Source of the DNA: UBA7803 sp036381275
GTDB taxonomy: Bacteria > Pseudomonadota > Gammaproteobacteria > Pseudomonadales > Azotimanducaceae
Length of the DNA: 64,000 nucleotides
Direction: 5' to 3'
Assembly: GCA_036381275.1 (NCBI GenBank)
Contig: DASVDC010000147.1
Coordinates: 25,573-89,572 of the forward strand
In this document: one piece after another, positions 51,953-61,975 of the stretch
Numbering within the stretch: the stretch's first letter is position 1
How the letters are laid out: each line of letters starts with the position of its first letter
The notes under the pieces: model-generated
What the model saw: the letters and a program-made list of their open reading frames with translations, nothing else
What the model was told of the DNA's origin: nothing
Database searches by the model: none
Translations under genes and position numbers: made by a program

Positions 51953-53763
51953 AGTGCCGATTCCTGATAATTGTCGATGTCCTCGAGGGTGACGATGCCG
52001 CGCACCGGGGAGAGCATCGGCGCGGCCGTGCGCCGCACGCACAGCGCCTCGACGCTGCGGCGGCGCAGTGTCGACTGGGCTTCCTCGACGGTGGCGAGGT
52101 AGTCGATGTCGGCGACGTCCCGGCGCCGCGCCGGAATCTGCAGCAGGTCCACGAGTCCGTCCGCCGAGTCGAGCTCGATCTGCAGATCGCCCGCGCTCAG
52201 CACCGCGAGCGGCCGGCCGTCCTCGTCCTCCGCGACGATCCAGCGCGGATGCGCGGCGAGCGCCTTGCGCGCGGCATCCGGCGTGCACACCACCGGCAGC
52301 GCGGCGAAGCTGCGGTTCATGATCGCGGCGACGCCGACCCGGCGCAGGTGGGCCCGCACGGGGCTCGGCGGGTACTCGAGCCCCTGGGCGCGCAGGCTCG
52401 ACAGGAACACCGACGGCTGGCGGAACGCAGACGAGGTCACCAGCGTCGCCACGACGATGATCAGCATCGCCGGCAGGATCACGTTCGGGTTCGCGGTGAG
52501 CTCGAGCACCGCCATCAACGCGGCGAGCGGCGCCTGCAGGGATGCCGCCATCATCGCCGCCATCCCGAGCATCACGTAGAAGCCGCTGCTCGCGCTCGCG
52601 CCTTCGCCGAGCCCGGCGCCGAGTATGCCCATCACGCCGCCGATCGCGGCGCCGATCACGAACGTCGGGCCGATCACCCCGACGGGCAGCCCGAGCCCGA
52701 CGGAGGCGGCGCTCGAGATCGTCTTCAGCACCACCACGGCCGCCAGCGTCGCCAGCGTGAGCTGCCCCGTCATCGCCGCGTCCACGGTGTCGTAGCCAAC
52801 GCCCATGATCTGCGGCGCCAGCAGCGAACCCGCCGCGGTGATGGCGCCCGCGGCCAGCGCGCGCCGCCAGAACGGCCAGCGGTGCAGGCGCGCGAAGAGC
52901 TGCACGAGCCGCGCATAGCCGGCTGCGAGCGCCCCGATGACGACGCCGCAGAGCACGATGAACGGGATCTCGAGCAGCGAGGCGAGGCGCAGCGGCGCCA
53001 CCTGGAACGCCGGATCGGGACCGAGGAACCAGTGGGTGAGCAGCGTCGTGGTGACCGCGGCGAGGATCACCGGGATGAACGAGCCGATGGTGTACTCCAT
53101 CATCACCACTTCCATCGCGAACACGACGCCCGCCATCGGCGTGTTGAACGAGCCCGCGATGGCGGCGGCGACTCCGCAAGCCACCAGCACCCGCAGCGAG
53201 TTGTGGGGTACCTGAAGCGCCTGCCCGAGCAGGCTCGCGCTCGCTGCGCCGAGGTGGATCGCGGGACCTTCGCGGCCGCCGGAGACGCCGGCGGCGAGCG
53301 CCGTGATGCCGCCGGCGAATTCGCCGACGGCGTTGCCGAGCGGCATGCGGCCCTGGTGCCGTGACAGGCGCTCCATCACGTGCGTGACGCCGTAGCGGCG
53401 GCTCGCCGCCGGCAGCCGGGTGAGGGCCAGCCCGACCAGCAGCGCACCGGCGAGCGGCAGCACCGCGCGCGGCAGCGCCGGCAGCGCCTCGAAGGCCTCC
53501 GGACCGCCGGTGAACGCGGTGACGATCAGATCGATCAGCGTGCGGAACGTCAGGATCACCGCGCCGGTGACCAGGCCCGCCGCGATCGCGACCAGCGACA
53601 GCTCCGGCAACGCGTCCGCACGTGACAGCCGTTGGCGGAATCGGTCCAGGGACGGACGACGCGGCAGGCGGACCCGGCGGATCGGTGGCTTCCTCGGCTG
53701 GTGAGCGGGCGGCGTTAGTATATGCTTCGGTCGATGGGTTTCACGATGTTCCACCGCCGCCAC
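51949..53763 (-). CDS. ClC-type chloride channel/antiporter with C-terminal CBS domains
   Basis: Up to 604 residues. Membrane part with the ClC selectivity motifs GVSGGREGPAIHLGA (GxxGREGP), GSFNTPMAGVVFAMEVVM and GLGLPVGVIGPTFVIGAAIG (GxFxP region reads GLPVGVIGP); two CBS repeats fill the C-terminal 120 residues. The start is uncertain: LDRFRQRLSRADALPELSL is typical N-terminal ClC sequence, but upstream of it the only standard starts in frame are GTG 53763 and GTG 53754, which run into the divergent gene; TTG 53610 would remove the typical N-terminus. Coupled to hemJ by an ATGA overlap. Confidence 0.88.
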   Translation of the reverse strand: MAAVEHRETHRPKHILTPPAHQPRKPPIRRVRLPRRPSLDRFRQRLSRADALPELSLVAIAAGLVTGAVILTFRTLIDLIVTAFTGGPEAFEALPALPRAVLPLAGALLVGLALTRLPAASRRYGVTHVMERLSRHQGRMPLGNAVGEFAGGITALAAGVSGGREGPAIHLGAASASLLGQALQVPHNSLRVLVACGVAAAIAGSFNTPMAGVVFAMEVVMMEYTIGSFIPVILAAVTTTLLTHWFLGPDPAFQVAPLRLASLLEIPFIVLCGVVIGALAAGYARLVQLFARLHRWPFWRRALAAGAITAAGSLLAPQIMGVGYDTVDAAMTGQLTLATLAAVVVLKTISSAASVGLGLPVGVIGPTFVIGAAIGGVMGILGAGLGEGASASSGFYVMLGMAAMMAASLQAPLAALMAVLELTANPNVILPAMLIIVVATLVTSSAFRQPSVFLSSLRAQGLEYPPSPVRAHLRRVGVAAIMNRSFAALPVVCTPDAARKALAAHPRWIVAEDEDGRPLAVLSAGDLQIELDSADGLVDLLQIPARRRDVADIDYLATVEEAQSTLRRRSVEALCVRRTAAPMLSPVRGIVTLEDIDNYQESAL

Positions 53764-54489
53764 GGCGCGACCCCCACCGGGCCCGTGCAGGTGGTGCCGT
53801 ACCGGCCGGTGCGGCGCGCGCTGCTGCTCGTGCTGCTGGCGCTGACGGTGGCCGGCGCGGCCGCGCTGGGATTCGTGTTCGGCCAGCGCACCGCCGAGCT
53901 CGACCGCGCCTACCTCGCGGCCCTCGAGGTGCGCGCCGCCGCGCTGGACGCGCGGGTCCGATCGCTGACCGGCGAGCTCGCCGACGTGCGCCTCGCGCAG
54001 CGGGTCGATGCGGAGGCGGCGCAGTCGCTGCGCGACACGATACAGGAGCTGCGCGACGAGCTCGGCGGCCTGCGCGAGGAGGTGACCTTCTACAAGAGCC
54101 TGATGGCGCCCTCGAGCCTCGAGCGCGGGCTGCAGATCGCGGAGCTGACCGTCGACCGCGGCGCCGGCGCCCGCGAATACGGCTGGCGCCTGCTGCTGAC
54201 CCAGGCGGCGGAGCGGCGCGATTGGGTTCAGGGCGGCGTCGAGCTCGCCGTCGAGGGCACTCGCCGGACCGGCGGCTCGAGCGTGGAAGAAGTGCTGCCG
54301 CTCACGGAAGTCGCCGAGCTCGACGTCTATCCTCTCAAATTCAGGTTCCGGTACTTCCAGAACCTGACCGGCGCCATCACGCTGCCCGACGGCTTCGTGC
54401 CGCAGGCGGTGCGGGTGACGGTGACGCCGGCGGGTCGCGGCACGGAACCGGTCGAGCGCCGCTTCGAGTGGGTGGACCAGGCCGGATGA
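53746..54489 (+). CDS. DUF6776-type single-pass membrane coiled-coil protein
   Basis: 247 residues from ATG 53746 (ATGs at 53722 and 53734 also in frame, none with a ribosome site). One membrane helix near residues 25-45 (LLLVLLALTVAGAAALGFVF), then a coiled coil (about 50-110, rich in Leu/Glu/Arg: LRDTIQELRDELGGLREEV), then a beta-rich C-terminal domain (LKFRFRYFQNLTGAITLPDG). Function unknown. Encoded next to a bactofilin, as commonly seen in this family, which hints at a role in envelope or cell shape. A TAGTAT -10-like box lies at 53717-53722. Confidence 0.75.
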   Translation: MFHRRHGATPTGPVQVVPYRPVRRALLLVLLALTVAGAAALGFVFGQRTAELDRAYLAALEVRAAALDARVRSLTGELADVRLAQRVDAEAAQSLRDTIQELRDELGGLREEVTFYKSLMAPSSLERGLQIAELTVDRGAGAREYGWRLLLTQAAERRDWVQGGVELAVEGTRRTGGSSVEEVLPLTEVAELDVYPLKFRFRYFQNLTGAITLPDGFVPQAVRVTVTPAGRGTEPVERRFEWVDQAG

Positions 54490-54512
54490 GAAAACCAGGG
54501 AAGGGATAGCTG

Positions 54513-54956
54513 ATGGCTCGATTCAGGATGCAGAAAGGGGTGACGCTGATCGCTCCGGACACCGAGGTCGTGGGCGACGTGCGGTTCCGGGACCAGCTCT
54601 ACGTGAACGGCCACGTGGAAGGCAACGTGCTCGCCGCCGACGGATCGGCGGAGGGTGCCGCATCCGCCACGGTGGTGATCAGCGAGCAGGGTTCCGTGCA
54701 CGGCGAGATCCGTGTACCGAACGTGGTGATCAACGGCACCGTGGAAGGCAACGTCTACGCCTCGGCGCGGGTCGAGCTCGCCGCGAAGGCCCGGGTCAAG
54801 GGCAACGTCTATTACCAGCTCATCGAGATGCAGCTCGGCGCGATGGTGGACGGGCAGCTCCTGCACGAGGCGGTGCCGGGGGCGAGCAACGTGCACCGCT
54901 TCCCGGCGGAAGGTCTCGCGGACGAGCCGGCGCGGGAGAGCGGCCGCCACGGCTGA
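54513..54956 (+). CDS. Bactofilin (polymer-forming cytoskeletal protein)
   Basis: 147 residues with the bactofilin beta-helix repeats: TLIAPDTEVVGDVRFRDQL, VNGHVEGNVLA, SVHGEIRVPNVVINGTVEGN, VELAAKARVKGNVYYQLIEM, GAMVDGQLL. These proteins polymerise without nucleotide on the inner membrane and organise cell-wall enzymes. An insert of Ala/Gly (DGSAEGAASA) lengthens one turn. ATG at 54513. It follows the membrane coiled-coil gene by 23 bp, probably one operon; an M23 peptidase gene lies about 1.5 kb downstream on the other strand. Confidence 0.92.
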   Translation: MARFRMQKGVTLIAPDTEVVGDVRFRDQLYVNGHVEGNVLAADGSAEGAASATVVISEQGSVHGEIRVPNVVINGTVEGNVYASARVELAAKARVKGNVYYQLIEMQLGAMVDGQLLHEAVPGASNVHRFPAEGLADEPARESGRHG

Positions 54957-55009
54957 GGCGCCCGAGCGCGCGGTTGACCGGTGCGGAGGGTTCTGTTACT
55001 CATCCGGGG

Positions 55010-55342
55010 ATGGAAACCCCTATCCTGCTGTCGGAGCGCGCGGCGCAGAAGGTGCGCGCGCTTCTCGAGGCCGAGCCCAATCCCGACCTGAAGCTGCGGG
55101 TGTTCATCACCGGAGGCGGCTGCAGCGGCTTCTCGTACGGGTTCACCTTCGACGAGGAGGTCGCGGAGGACGACGCCGTGGTCGAGCGTGACGGCGTGAC
55201 CATGCTGGTGGACGCGATGAGCTACCAGTACCTGATGGGATCCGAGGTGGACTACCGCGAGGATCTGCAGGGCGCGCAATTCGTGGTCAACAATCCGAAC
55301 GCGACGTCCACCTGCGGCTGCGGCAACTCGTTCGCGATCTGA
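55010..55342 (+). CDS. erpA: Iron-sulfur cluster insertion protein ErpA
   Basis: A-type carrier delivering Fe-S clusters. 110 residues. The three cluster cysteines are present: RVFITGGGCSGFSYGFTF and STCGCGNSF. ATG at 55010 fits the usual N-terminus (METPILLSERAAQKV); an upstream TTG at 54974 is unlikely. Converges with anmK, with 7 bp between stops; erpA next to anmK and an M23 peptidase is frequent in gammaproteobacteria. Confidence 0.96.
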   Translation: METPILLSERAAQKVRALLEAEPNPDLKLRVFITGGGCSGFSYGFTFDEEVAEDDAVVERDGVTMLVDAMSYQYLMGSEVDYREDLQGAQFVVNNPNATSTCGCGNSFAI

Positions 55343-55349
55343 TCCCGCT

Positions 55350-56465
55350 TCAAGCCGGATAAACACCGCCCAGCACGCGCGGCCCGCGCGCGCCGGTGAC
55401 GGCGGGCTCGTTGCCGGGCTGGCGGTTCAGCGCCTGGTGCGCGAGCCACGCGAACGCGGCCGCTTCGATCAGGTCGCCGTCGATCCCATGCTCGTCGGTG
55501 GTCTCCACCGGGCACGGCACGCGCGCGGCGATCTCGGCGAGCAGCGTGCGGTTGTGCCGACCGCCGCCGCAGACCAGCACCCGCTCGGTGCCGCTGCCCC
55601 AGGCGGCGAGCGCCTGCGCGACCGTCTCCGCGGTGAACGCGCACAGCGTAGCCTGCACGTCCGCGTCGGCCACCGGCCGGCCCGCCAGATGCTGGCGCAG
55701 CTGCGCGTTCAGCCATTCCAGATTGAAGTATTCCCGGCCGGTGCTCTTCGGCGGCGGTTCGCACAGGTACGGGTCGGCGAGCAGGCGCGCGAGCAGCGCG
55801 TCGTCCACCCGGCCGGATGCGGCCCAGGCGCCGTCGCGGTCGTACGGCACCTGCCGCGTCTGGGCGATCCAGTCGTCCATCAGCGCGTTGCCCGGGCCGG
55901 TATCGAAGCCGGTGACCGGCGCGTCCGGATCGGCGGGCAGCAGCGTGAAGTTGCCGATGCCGCCGAGGTTCAGCACCGCGCGGTTCTCCGTCTCCGTGCG
56001 CAGCAGCGCGGCGTGGAACGGCGGCACCAGCGGCGCGCCCTGGCCGCCGGCAGCGACGTCGCGGCGGCGGAAATCCGCGACGGTGGTGATTCCGGAGATC
56101 TCGGCGATGCGGTTGGGATCGCCGATCTGCATCGTGAACGGCAGCGCGCCGGCGGGGCGGTGCCGCACCGTCTGGCCGTGACTGCCGATGGCGATCACGT
56201 CGGCCGGCGCGATGCCCTGGCCGGCGAGAAACTCGAGGGCCGTGCGGCCGATCAGCTCGCCGAGCGCCGCGTCGGCGCGGCCGAGCAGATCGAGATCGGT
56301 CGGCACGGGCCGGCCCAACGCGAGCAGGTCGCGGCGCAACTCGTCCGGCAGCGGGAAGGTGGTTCCGGCGAGGATGCGGATACGCTGGCTCGTCTCGATC
56401 AGCGCGAGATCCAGCCCGTCGACGCTGGTCCCCGAGATGGCGCCCAGGTAGAGCTGGCCGCGCAC
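55350..56465 (-). CDS. anmK: Anhydro-N-acetylmuramic acid kinase
   Basis: Recycles anhydro-MurNAc released from peptidoglycan to MurNAc-6-phosphate. 371 residues. ASKHA-type motifs: YLGAISGTSVDGLDLALIE, IGSHGQTVRHRP, TVADFRRRDVAAGGQGAPLV, VLNLGGIGNFTLLP, GFDTGPGNALMDDW, VLVCGGGRHNRTLL. The start is GTG at 56465, 1 bp after the M23 peptidase stop, so the two envelope genes are co-transcribed. The longer frame to 56534 is inside the M23 gene. Confidence 0.95.
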   Translation of the reverse strand: MRGQLYLGAISGTSVDGLDLALIETSQRIRILAGTTFPLPDELRRDLLALGRPVPTDLDLLGRADAALGELIGRTALEFLAGQGIAPADVIAIGSHGQTVRHRPAGALPFTMQIGDPNRIAEISGITTVADFRRRDVAAGGQGAPLVPPFHAALLRTETENRAVLNLGGIGNFTLLPADPDAPVTGFDTGPGNALMDDWIAQTRQVPYDRDGAWAASGRVDDALLARLLADPYLCEPPPKSTGREYFNLEWLNAQLRQHLAGRPVADADVQATLCAFTAETVAQALAAWGSGTERVLVCGGGRHNRTLLAEIAARVPCPVETTDEHGIDGDLIEAAAFAWLAHQALNRQPGNEPAVTGARGPRVLGGVYPA

Positions 56466-56466
56466 G

Positions 56467-57924
56467 TCAGCGGCCGTAGGCGAGCTGGGTCTGCTCCTTG
56501 AAGTCGTCGAGCAGCGCCAGGAGCGGCGCGGCACTCTCGTCGAAACGCACGCGCTCGCTGGGCGGTATCGGCAGCGCGTCGGGCAGCTCCACGGTGCGCG
56601 GATTCTGGTGTACGCCGTTGACCAGGAACTCGTAGTGCAGGTGCGGACCCGAGGCCCACCCGGTGGAGCCGACGTAGCCGATCACCTGACCCTGCCGGAC
56701 CCGGACACCCGACTTGATGCCGCGGCCGAACTTCGACAGGTGCAGGTACTTGGTGGTGAATTGCTCGCCGTGCTGAATCACCACGTAGTTGCCGTTCGGG
56801 TTGGAGCGGGAAGCGGTCACCACGCGCCCGTCGCCGGACGCGAGCACCGGCGTGCCGGTCGGCGCCGCGTAGTCGATGCCGCGGTGCGGCATGTTGCGCT
56901 TGAACAGCGGATGCACGCGGCGCAGGTTGAAGTTCGAGCTGATCCGGGAGAACTCCACCGGCGCGCGCAGGAACGCCTTGCGCATGGATTGGCCGTCCGG
57001 GCTGTAGTAGTCGGCGTGGCCCTCGGAATCGGTGTACCGGATCGCGCGGTAGCTGTCGCCGCGGTTGATGAACTCGGCGGCGAGGATGTCGCCGTGGCCG
57101 ACGAACTCGTTGCCGACGTAGAGCTCCTCGTAGACCACGTGGAATTCGTCGCCCTGGCGGATGTCGAGGACGAAGTCCACGTCCCATTGGAAGATCTGCG
57201 CGAGCCGCATAGTCAGGCTGTCGGGGAGCCCGGCGCGCTGGGATGCGACGAACAGGCTGTGGTCGATCACGCCGTGCTTGTAGGCCTTGGTCCGGGTGGG
57301 CTCCTTGAACGTCTCCCGGCCGACGAAGCCGTCGCCGTTGCGCTCGAACTCCAGCGTCTCGAGCGGGCCCGGCGTGTAGGCGAGCTTCAGCAGCGTCCCG
57401 TCGTCCGTGCGCGTGAACGTCAGCGTGTGGCCCGGGAAGATGTTCTTCAGGCGTTTGCCGAGCGGTTCGCTCGCGAGCAGGAGCTGCAGATCCCGCGCCG
57501 GGATGTCCTGGCGCTGGAAGATCACCGACAGGTTGTCGCCCGGTTTGACCTCGACGCTCGCGACTTCGTGGGGCAGTCGCGCCAGCGGGCTTTCGGACGC
57601 AGGCTCGGGTGGGGGCGGAAGGTCCGCGATCGCGTCGGCGGTCTCTTCGCCCAGCGACGACAGCTTCGGGCGCAGCACGTCCGGCAGGCTGATGAGCGAG
57701 GCGGTGGCGGGTGTCAGCGGCCGGTCGTCCGCGGCGAGCGCCGGCCCGCCGAGGCCGGCATGCGCCGGCGCGAGGTCCACGAGCACCGCTTCGCTCGAGA
57801 AGCGGTCGTCGCCGTCGTAGGAAAGCTGCTCGAAGGCCACGGCCGCAACGAACAACGACAGGGCAGCCACCAGGATCAGGTGGGGACGCGGAAACCCGCC
57901 GGGCTTCACAGTGCTTCGAGACAT
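56467..57924 (-). CDS. Murein DD-endopeptidase of the M23 family with OapA/LysM-type domain
   Basis: Cleaves peptidoglycan cross-links in the periplasm. 485 residues from ATG 57924 (TTG 57936 also possible). One N-terminal membrane anchor (LILVAALSLFVAAVAFEQL), a Pro/Ala/Asp linker, a LysM/OapA-like domain (VEVKPGDNLSVIFQRQDIPA), a CsgG-like central part, and the M23 domain with zinc ligands in HRGIDYAAPTGTPV and GPHLHYEFLVNG. Resembles E. coli MepM and its relatives. Followed directly by anmK; diverges from tyrS. Confidence 0.93.
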   Translation of the reverse strand: MSRSTVKPGGFPRPHLILVAALSLFVAAVAFEQLSYDGDDRFSSEAVLVDLAPAHAGLGGPALAADDRPLTPATASLISLPDVLRPKLSSLGEETADAIADLPPPPEPASESPLARLPHEVASVEVKPGDNLSVIFQRQDIPARDLQLLLASEPLGKRLKNIFPGHTLTFTRTDDGTLLKLAYTPGPLETLEFERNGDGFVGRETFKEPTRTKAYKHGVIDHSLFVASQRAGLPDSLTMRLAQIFQWDVDFVLDIRQGDEFHVVYEELYVGNEFVGHGDILAAEFINRGDSYRAIRYTDSEGHADYYSPDGQSMRKAFLRAPVEFSRISSNFNLRRVHPLFKRNMPHRGIDYAAPTGTPVLASGDGRVVTASRSNPNGNYVVIQHGEQFTTKYLHLSKFGRGIKSGVRVRQGQVIGYVGSTGWASGPHLHYEFLVNGVHQNPRTVELPDALPIPPSERVRFDESAAPLLALLDDFKEQTQLAYGR

Positions 57925-58137
57925 CCTTTTCGCCAAACGCGATTTGTCGAGAAATTTATTCTAAAACGGACGCTTACAAAGCTTTTGTGACGCCCGCCCC
58001 AACCCGCAGCTAGTATATGTATTTCCCGCGGCTTGAAAACCCTGTTACCGGGTTCGTCCCGGAAGTCTAGCCACTACCGCTTTGGAGCGGCGGGGCGTTC
58101 TGCTAAGGTGCGCGCTCCGTCACGATCGAACGTCACG

Positions 58138-59418
58138 ATGCCCTCATTGCTCGACGAGCTGCGCGCGCGGGAGCTCCTGGCCCAGTGCTCGGACGAAGCC
58201 GGGCTGGCCGTCCATCTCGAGTCGGGCAGCCGGACCGTCTACTGCGGCTTCGATCCCACCGCCGACAGCCTGCACATCGGCAACCTGGTACCGCTGATGA
58301 CGTTGCGGCGATTCCAGCGGTTCGGGCACCGGCCGATCCTGCTGCTCGGCGGCGCGACCGGCATGATCGGCGACCCGTCCGGGCGCAGCGCCGAGCGGAA
58401 TCTGAACGATCTGGACGTCGTGGGACAGTGGGTCGCGCGGATCCGGGCTCAGGCCGAGGGCTTCCTCGACTTCGATCCCGCCTCGAACAACGCGGCCGTC
58501 GTGGTGGACAACCTCGACTGGACCCGTGACCTCAAGGTGATCCCGTTCCTGCGCGACATCGGCAAGCACTTCTCGGTCAACCAGATGATCCAGCGCGAGT
58601 CGGTACGCAGCCGCCTCGAGCGGGAGGGGGAAGGCATCTCCTACACCGAGTTCAGCTACATGCTGCTGCAGGCGATGGACTACCTGGAGCTGGCCCAGCG
58701 CTACGACTGCACGATCCAGATCGGCGGGAGCGATCAGTGGGGCAACATCGTCTCGGGCATGGACCTGGTGCGGCGCAAGCTCGGCCGCGAGGCGTTCGCG
58801 TTGACGCTGCCGCTGATCACCAAGGCCGACGGCAGCAAGTTCGGCAAGACGGCCGAGGGGGCGGTCTGGCTGGACCCCGCCAAGACCTCGCCGTACCGGT
58901 TCTTCCAGTTCTGGCTGAACTCGGCGGACGCCGACGTGGTCCGATACCTGCGCGTGTTCACCTTCCTCGACCTCGGCGAGATCGACGAGCTCGAGCGGGA
59001 GGTGCGCGAGGCGCCGGAGCGCCGGGAGGCGCAGCGCCGGTTGGCCCGGGAGGTCACGGCGATGACCCACGGTCCGGCCGGGCTCGAATCGGCGGAGCGC
59101 ATCACCCGGGCGCTGTTCGACGGCTCGATCGAGACGCTGTCCGAGGGCGATCTCGAGCAGCTTCGGCAGGACGGTGTTGACAGCACCGTCGTTCCCCACC
59201 AGAATGTCGGGCTCCTTGCGGTGCTGGCCGATTCGGGTCTCGCGAAGTCCAGAAGCGATGCCCGGAAGCTCGTGCAGAGCAAGGGCGTGCGGGTGAACGG
59301 TCAGGTCGAGGCCGACGTCGATCGGCAGCTCGACTGGCAGGATGCCCTGTACGGTCGCTTCTACCTACTCCGCCGCGGCAAGAAGAACTGGCATCTGCTG
59401 GTTCGCGAGCGCGCGTGA
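58138..59418 (+). CDS. tyrS: Tyrosyl-tRNA synthetase
   Basis: Class Ic synthetase, 426 residues, of the TyrRS type found in E. coli. HIGH-type motif SLHIGNLVPLMTLRRF, GGATGMIGDPSGRSAERN, QIGGSDQWGNIVSGMDL, KMSKS-type KFGKT, and a C-terminal S4 domain (SRSDARKLVQSKGVRVNGQV). ATG at 58138 fits the family N-terminus; the frame extends upstream to 58033 without homology. The 213-bp gap to the divergent M23 gene holds both promoters, with no certain boxes. tyrS directly before an rRNA operon is common in relatives. Confidence 0.97.
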   Translation: MPSLLDELRARELLAQCSDEAGLAVHLESGSRTVYCGFDPTADSLHIGNLVPLMTLRRFQRFGHRPILLLGGATGMIGDPSGRSAERNLNDLDVVGQWVARIRAQAEGFLDFDPASNNAAVVVDNLDWTRDLKVIPFLRDIGKHFSVNQMIQRESVRSRLEREGEGISYTEFSYMLLQAMDYLELAQRYDCTIQIGGSDQWGNIVSGMDLVRRKLGREAFALTLPLITKADGSKFGKTAEGAVWLDPAKTSPYRFFQFWLNSADADVVRYLRVFTFLDLGEIDELEREVREAPERREAQRRLAREVTAMTHGPAGLESAERITRALFDGSIETLSEGDLEQLRQDGVDSTVVPHQNVGLLAVLADSGLAKSRSDARKLVQSKGVRVNGQVEADVDRQLDWQDALYGRFYLLRRGKKNWHLLVRERA

Positions 59419-59482
59419 GCGGCGCCGGCGACGGCGCGGACGGGTAGAGCGAAAAGGCCGAAATTATTTTTTCGGCGGGTGC

Positions 59483-59510
59483 TTGCGAAGACCGAGTGCC
59501 CGTGTAGAAT
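59483..59510 (+). promoter_or_regulatory. rRNA operon promoter
   Basis: TTGCGA (59483-59488), 16-bp spacer, TAGAAT (59505-59510, 5 of 6), then a GC-rich discriminator (ACGCAGCCCT) as expected for a promoter under stringent control. The AT-rich stretch AAATTATTTTTT at 59461-59472 fits an UP element. Confidence 0.75.
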
Positions 59511-59548
59511 ACGCAGCCCTTGCCTCGGGGGCCTACCAAACCGGGGTC

Positions 59549-59559
59549 GCTCTTTAACA
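59549..59559 (+). promoter_or_regulatory. boxA antitermination site in the 16S leader
   Basis: GCTCTTTAACA, the standard rrn boxA bound by NusB/S10; the same 11 bases recur at 61743-61753 before the 23S gene. Confidence 0.85.
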
Positions 59560-59572
59560 GCCAAGAACTGAA

Positions 59573-59589
59573 CAAGCCATTCGTGTGGG
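59573..59589 (+). other. Left arm of the 16S rRNA processing stem (RNase III)
   Basis: CAAGCCATTCGTGTGGG is the exact reverse complement of 61381-61397 beyond the 16S 3' end. The 17-bp pairing brings both ends of the 16S precursor together for RNase III. Confidence 0.85.
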
Positions 59590-59746
59590 TGCCTGTAATT
59601 CACCGTCGAATGCGCGTCGCGAGGCGTAGCGTTCGAGCGGTTTTACGAGCATCAGCGTCGTAAATTCCGTCGAGCCTGAAACGATCGATGAAGGGTTCGT
59701 CCGAGGGGCCGCAAGGCGCCGAAGTCGGATCTTTCGCAAACTCTAT

Positions 59747-61282
<1,536 letters not shown>

Positions 61283-61305
61283 AACCTTATAGCCTGAGTT
61301 TCCCC

Positions 61306-61386
61306 TGTGGGAGCGGCCTCCGGCCGCGAATGCAGAAGGAGACGAGAAGGCTCAGCGGCTCGCGGTGGATTACAGATGCTCCCACA
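61306..61386. repeat. REP-like hairpin element in the 16S-tRNA-Ile spacer
   Basis: TGTGGGAGC (61306-61314) and GCTCCCACA (61378-61386) are perfect inverted repeats, and inside GCGGCC (61313-61318) pairs with GGCCGC (61322-61327) around TCC. This is the shape of gammaproteobacterial REP sequences. Its right end overlaps the right arm of the 16S processing stem (61381-61397). Confidence 0.6.
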
Positions 61387-61397
61387 CGAATGGCTTG
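61381..61397 (+). other. Right arm of the 16S rRNA processing stem
   Basis: CCCACACGAATGGCTTG, exact complement of 59573-59589. It shares its first bases with the REP-like repeat end, so two alternative pairings compete here. Confidence 0.8.
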
Positions 61398-61418
61398 CAC
61401 ACTGACAACCCTGTTGCA

Positions 61419-61495
<77 letters not shown>

Positions 61496-61517
61496 GCGCG
61501 CTCTCACTGTCTGCGTC

Positions 61518-61593
61518 GGGGCCGTAGCTCAGCTGGGAGAGCGCCTGCCTTGCACGCAGGAGGTCAGGAGTTCGATCCTCCTCGGCTCCACCA
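61518..61593 (+). tRNA. tRNA-Ala (anticodon TGC)
   Basis: 76 nt with CCA. Acceptor GGGGCCG with CGGCTCC (one G.U pair at position 3, with the Ala identity G3.U70), anticodon TGC within CTTGCAC. Confidence 0.98.
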
Positions 61594-61975
61594 TTGTCGG
61601 TTCAGTTCTGGCGGAAAGGAGATGAGCCAACACGTAAGCATCCGAAGTTGCGAATGTTTAGGTGTTGGCTCGGTGGCGCCGCAGACGGCGTCACGAGCGG
61701 CGGAGCACGCGGTGCTTCGCGCGGTCCGGACGCCGGACCGGAGCTCTTTAACAATTCAGAGATACGAAGCCGCATTGTTGATCCTCTGGATGGCTTCACT
61801 TCGGTGAAGCGCTTTCAGTCGATGAAACAACGCGGGTACTGATCGATCGCCTGCTTCCAGGCGGGTGGATCGATCGACTCAAGATGCGTCTTGGATACGA
61901 CTTGCGTGATGCAAGTCGTCGGCGAACGTTACCAGGCTCGTGTGACGCCCGAACGGGCGGCACGCTGGGTTATAT
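61594..61975 (+). other. tRNA-Ala to 23S spacer with boxA and hairpins
   Basis: 382 bp without a gene. GAGCCAACAC (61624-61633) pairs with GTGTTGGCTC (61662-61671); a second boxA, GCTCTTTAACA, lies at 61743-61753; further stems are formed by the GATCGATC repeats near 61843-61877 and CGACTTGC/GCAAGTCG near 61900-61920. The left arm of the 23S processing stem should lie near the end, but its partner is outside the window. Confidence 0.7.

Larger units (their letters stand above)
59419..59746 (+). other. tyrS-rRNA intergenic region and rRNA leader
   Basis: 328 bp without a gene. It contains a short hairpin GCCGAAA/TTTCGGC (59457-59476) whose AT-rich loop may double as an UP element, the rRNA promoter (59483-59510), the boxA antiterminator (59549-59559), and the left arm of the 16S processing stem (59573-59589). 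Confidence 0.8.
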
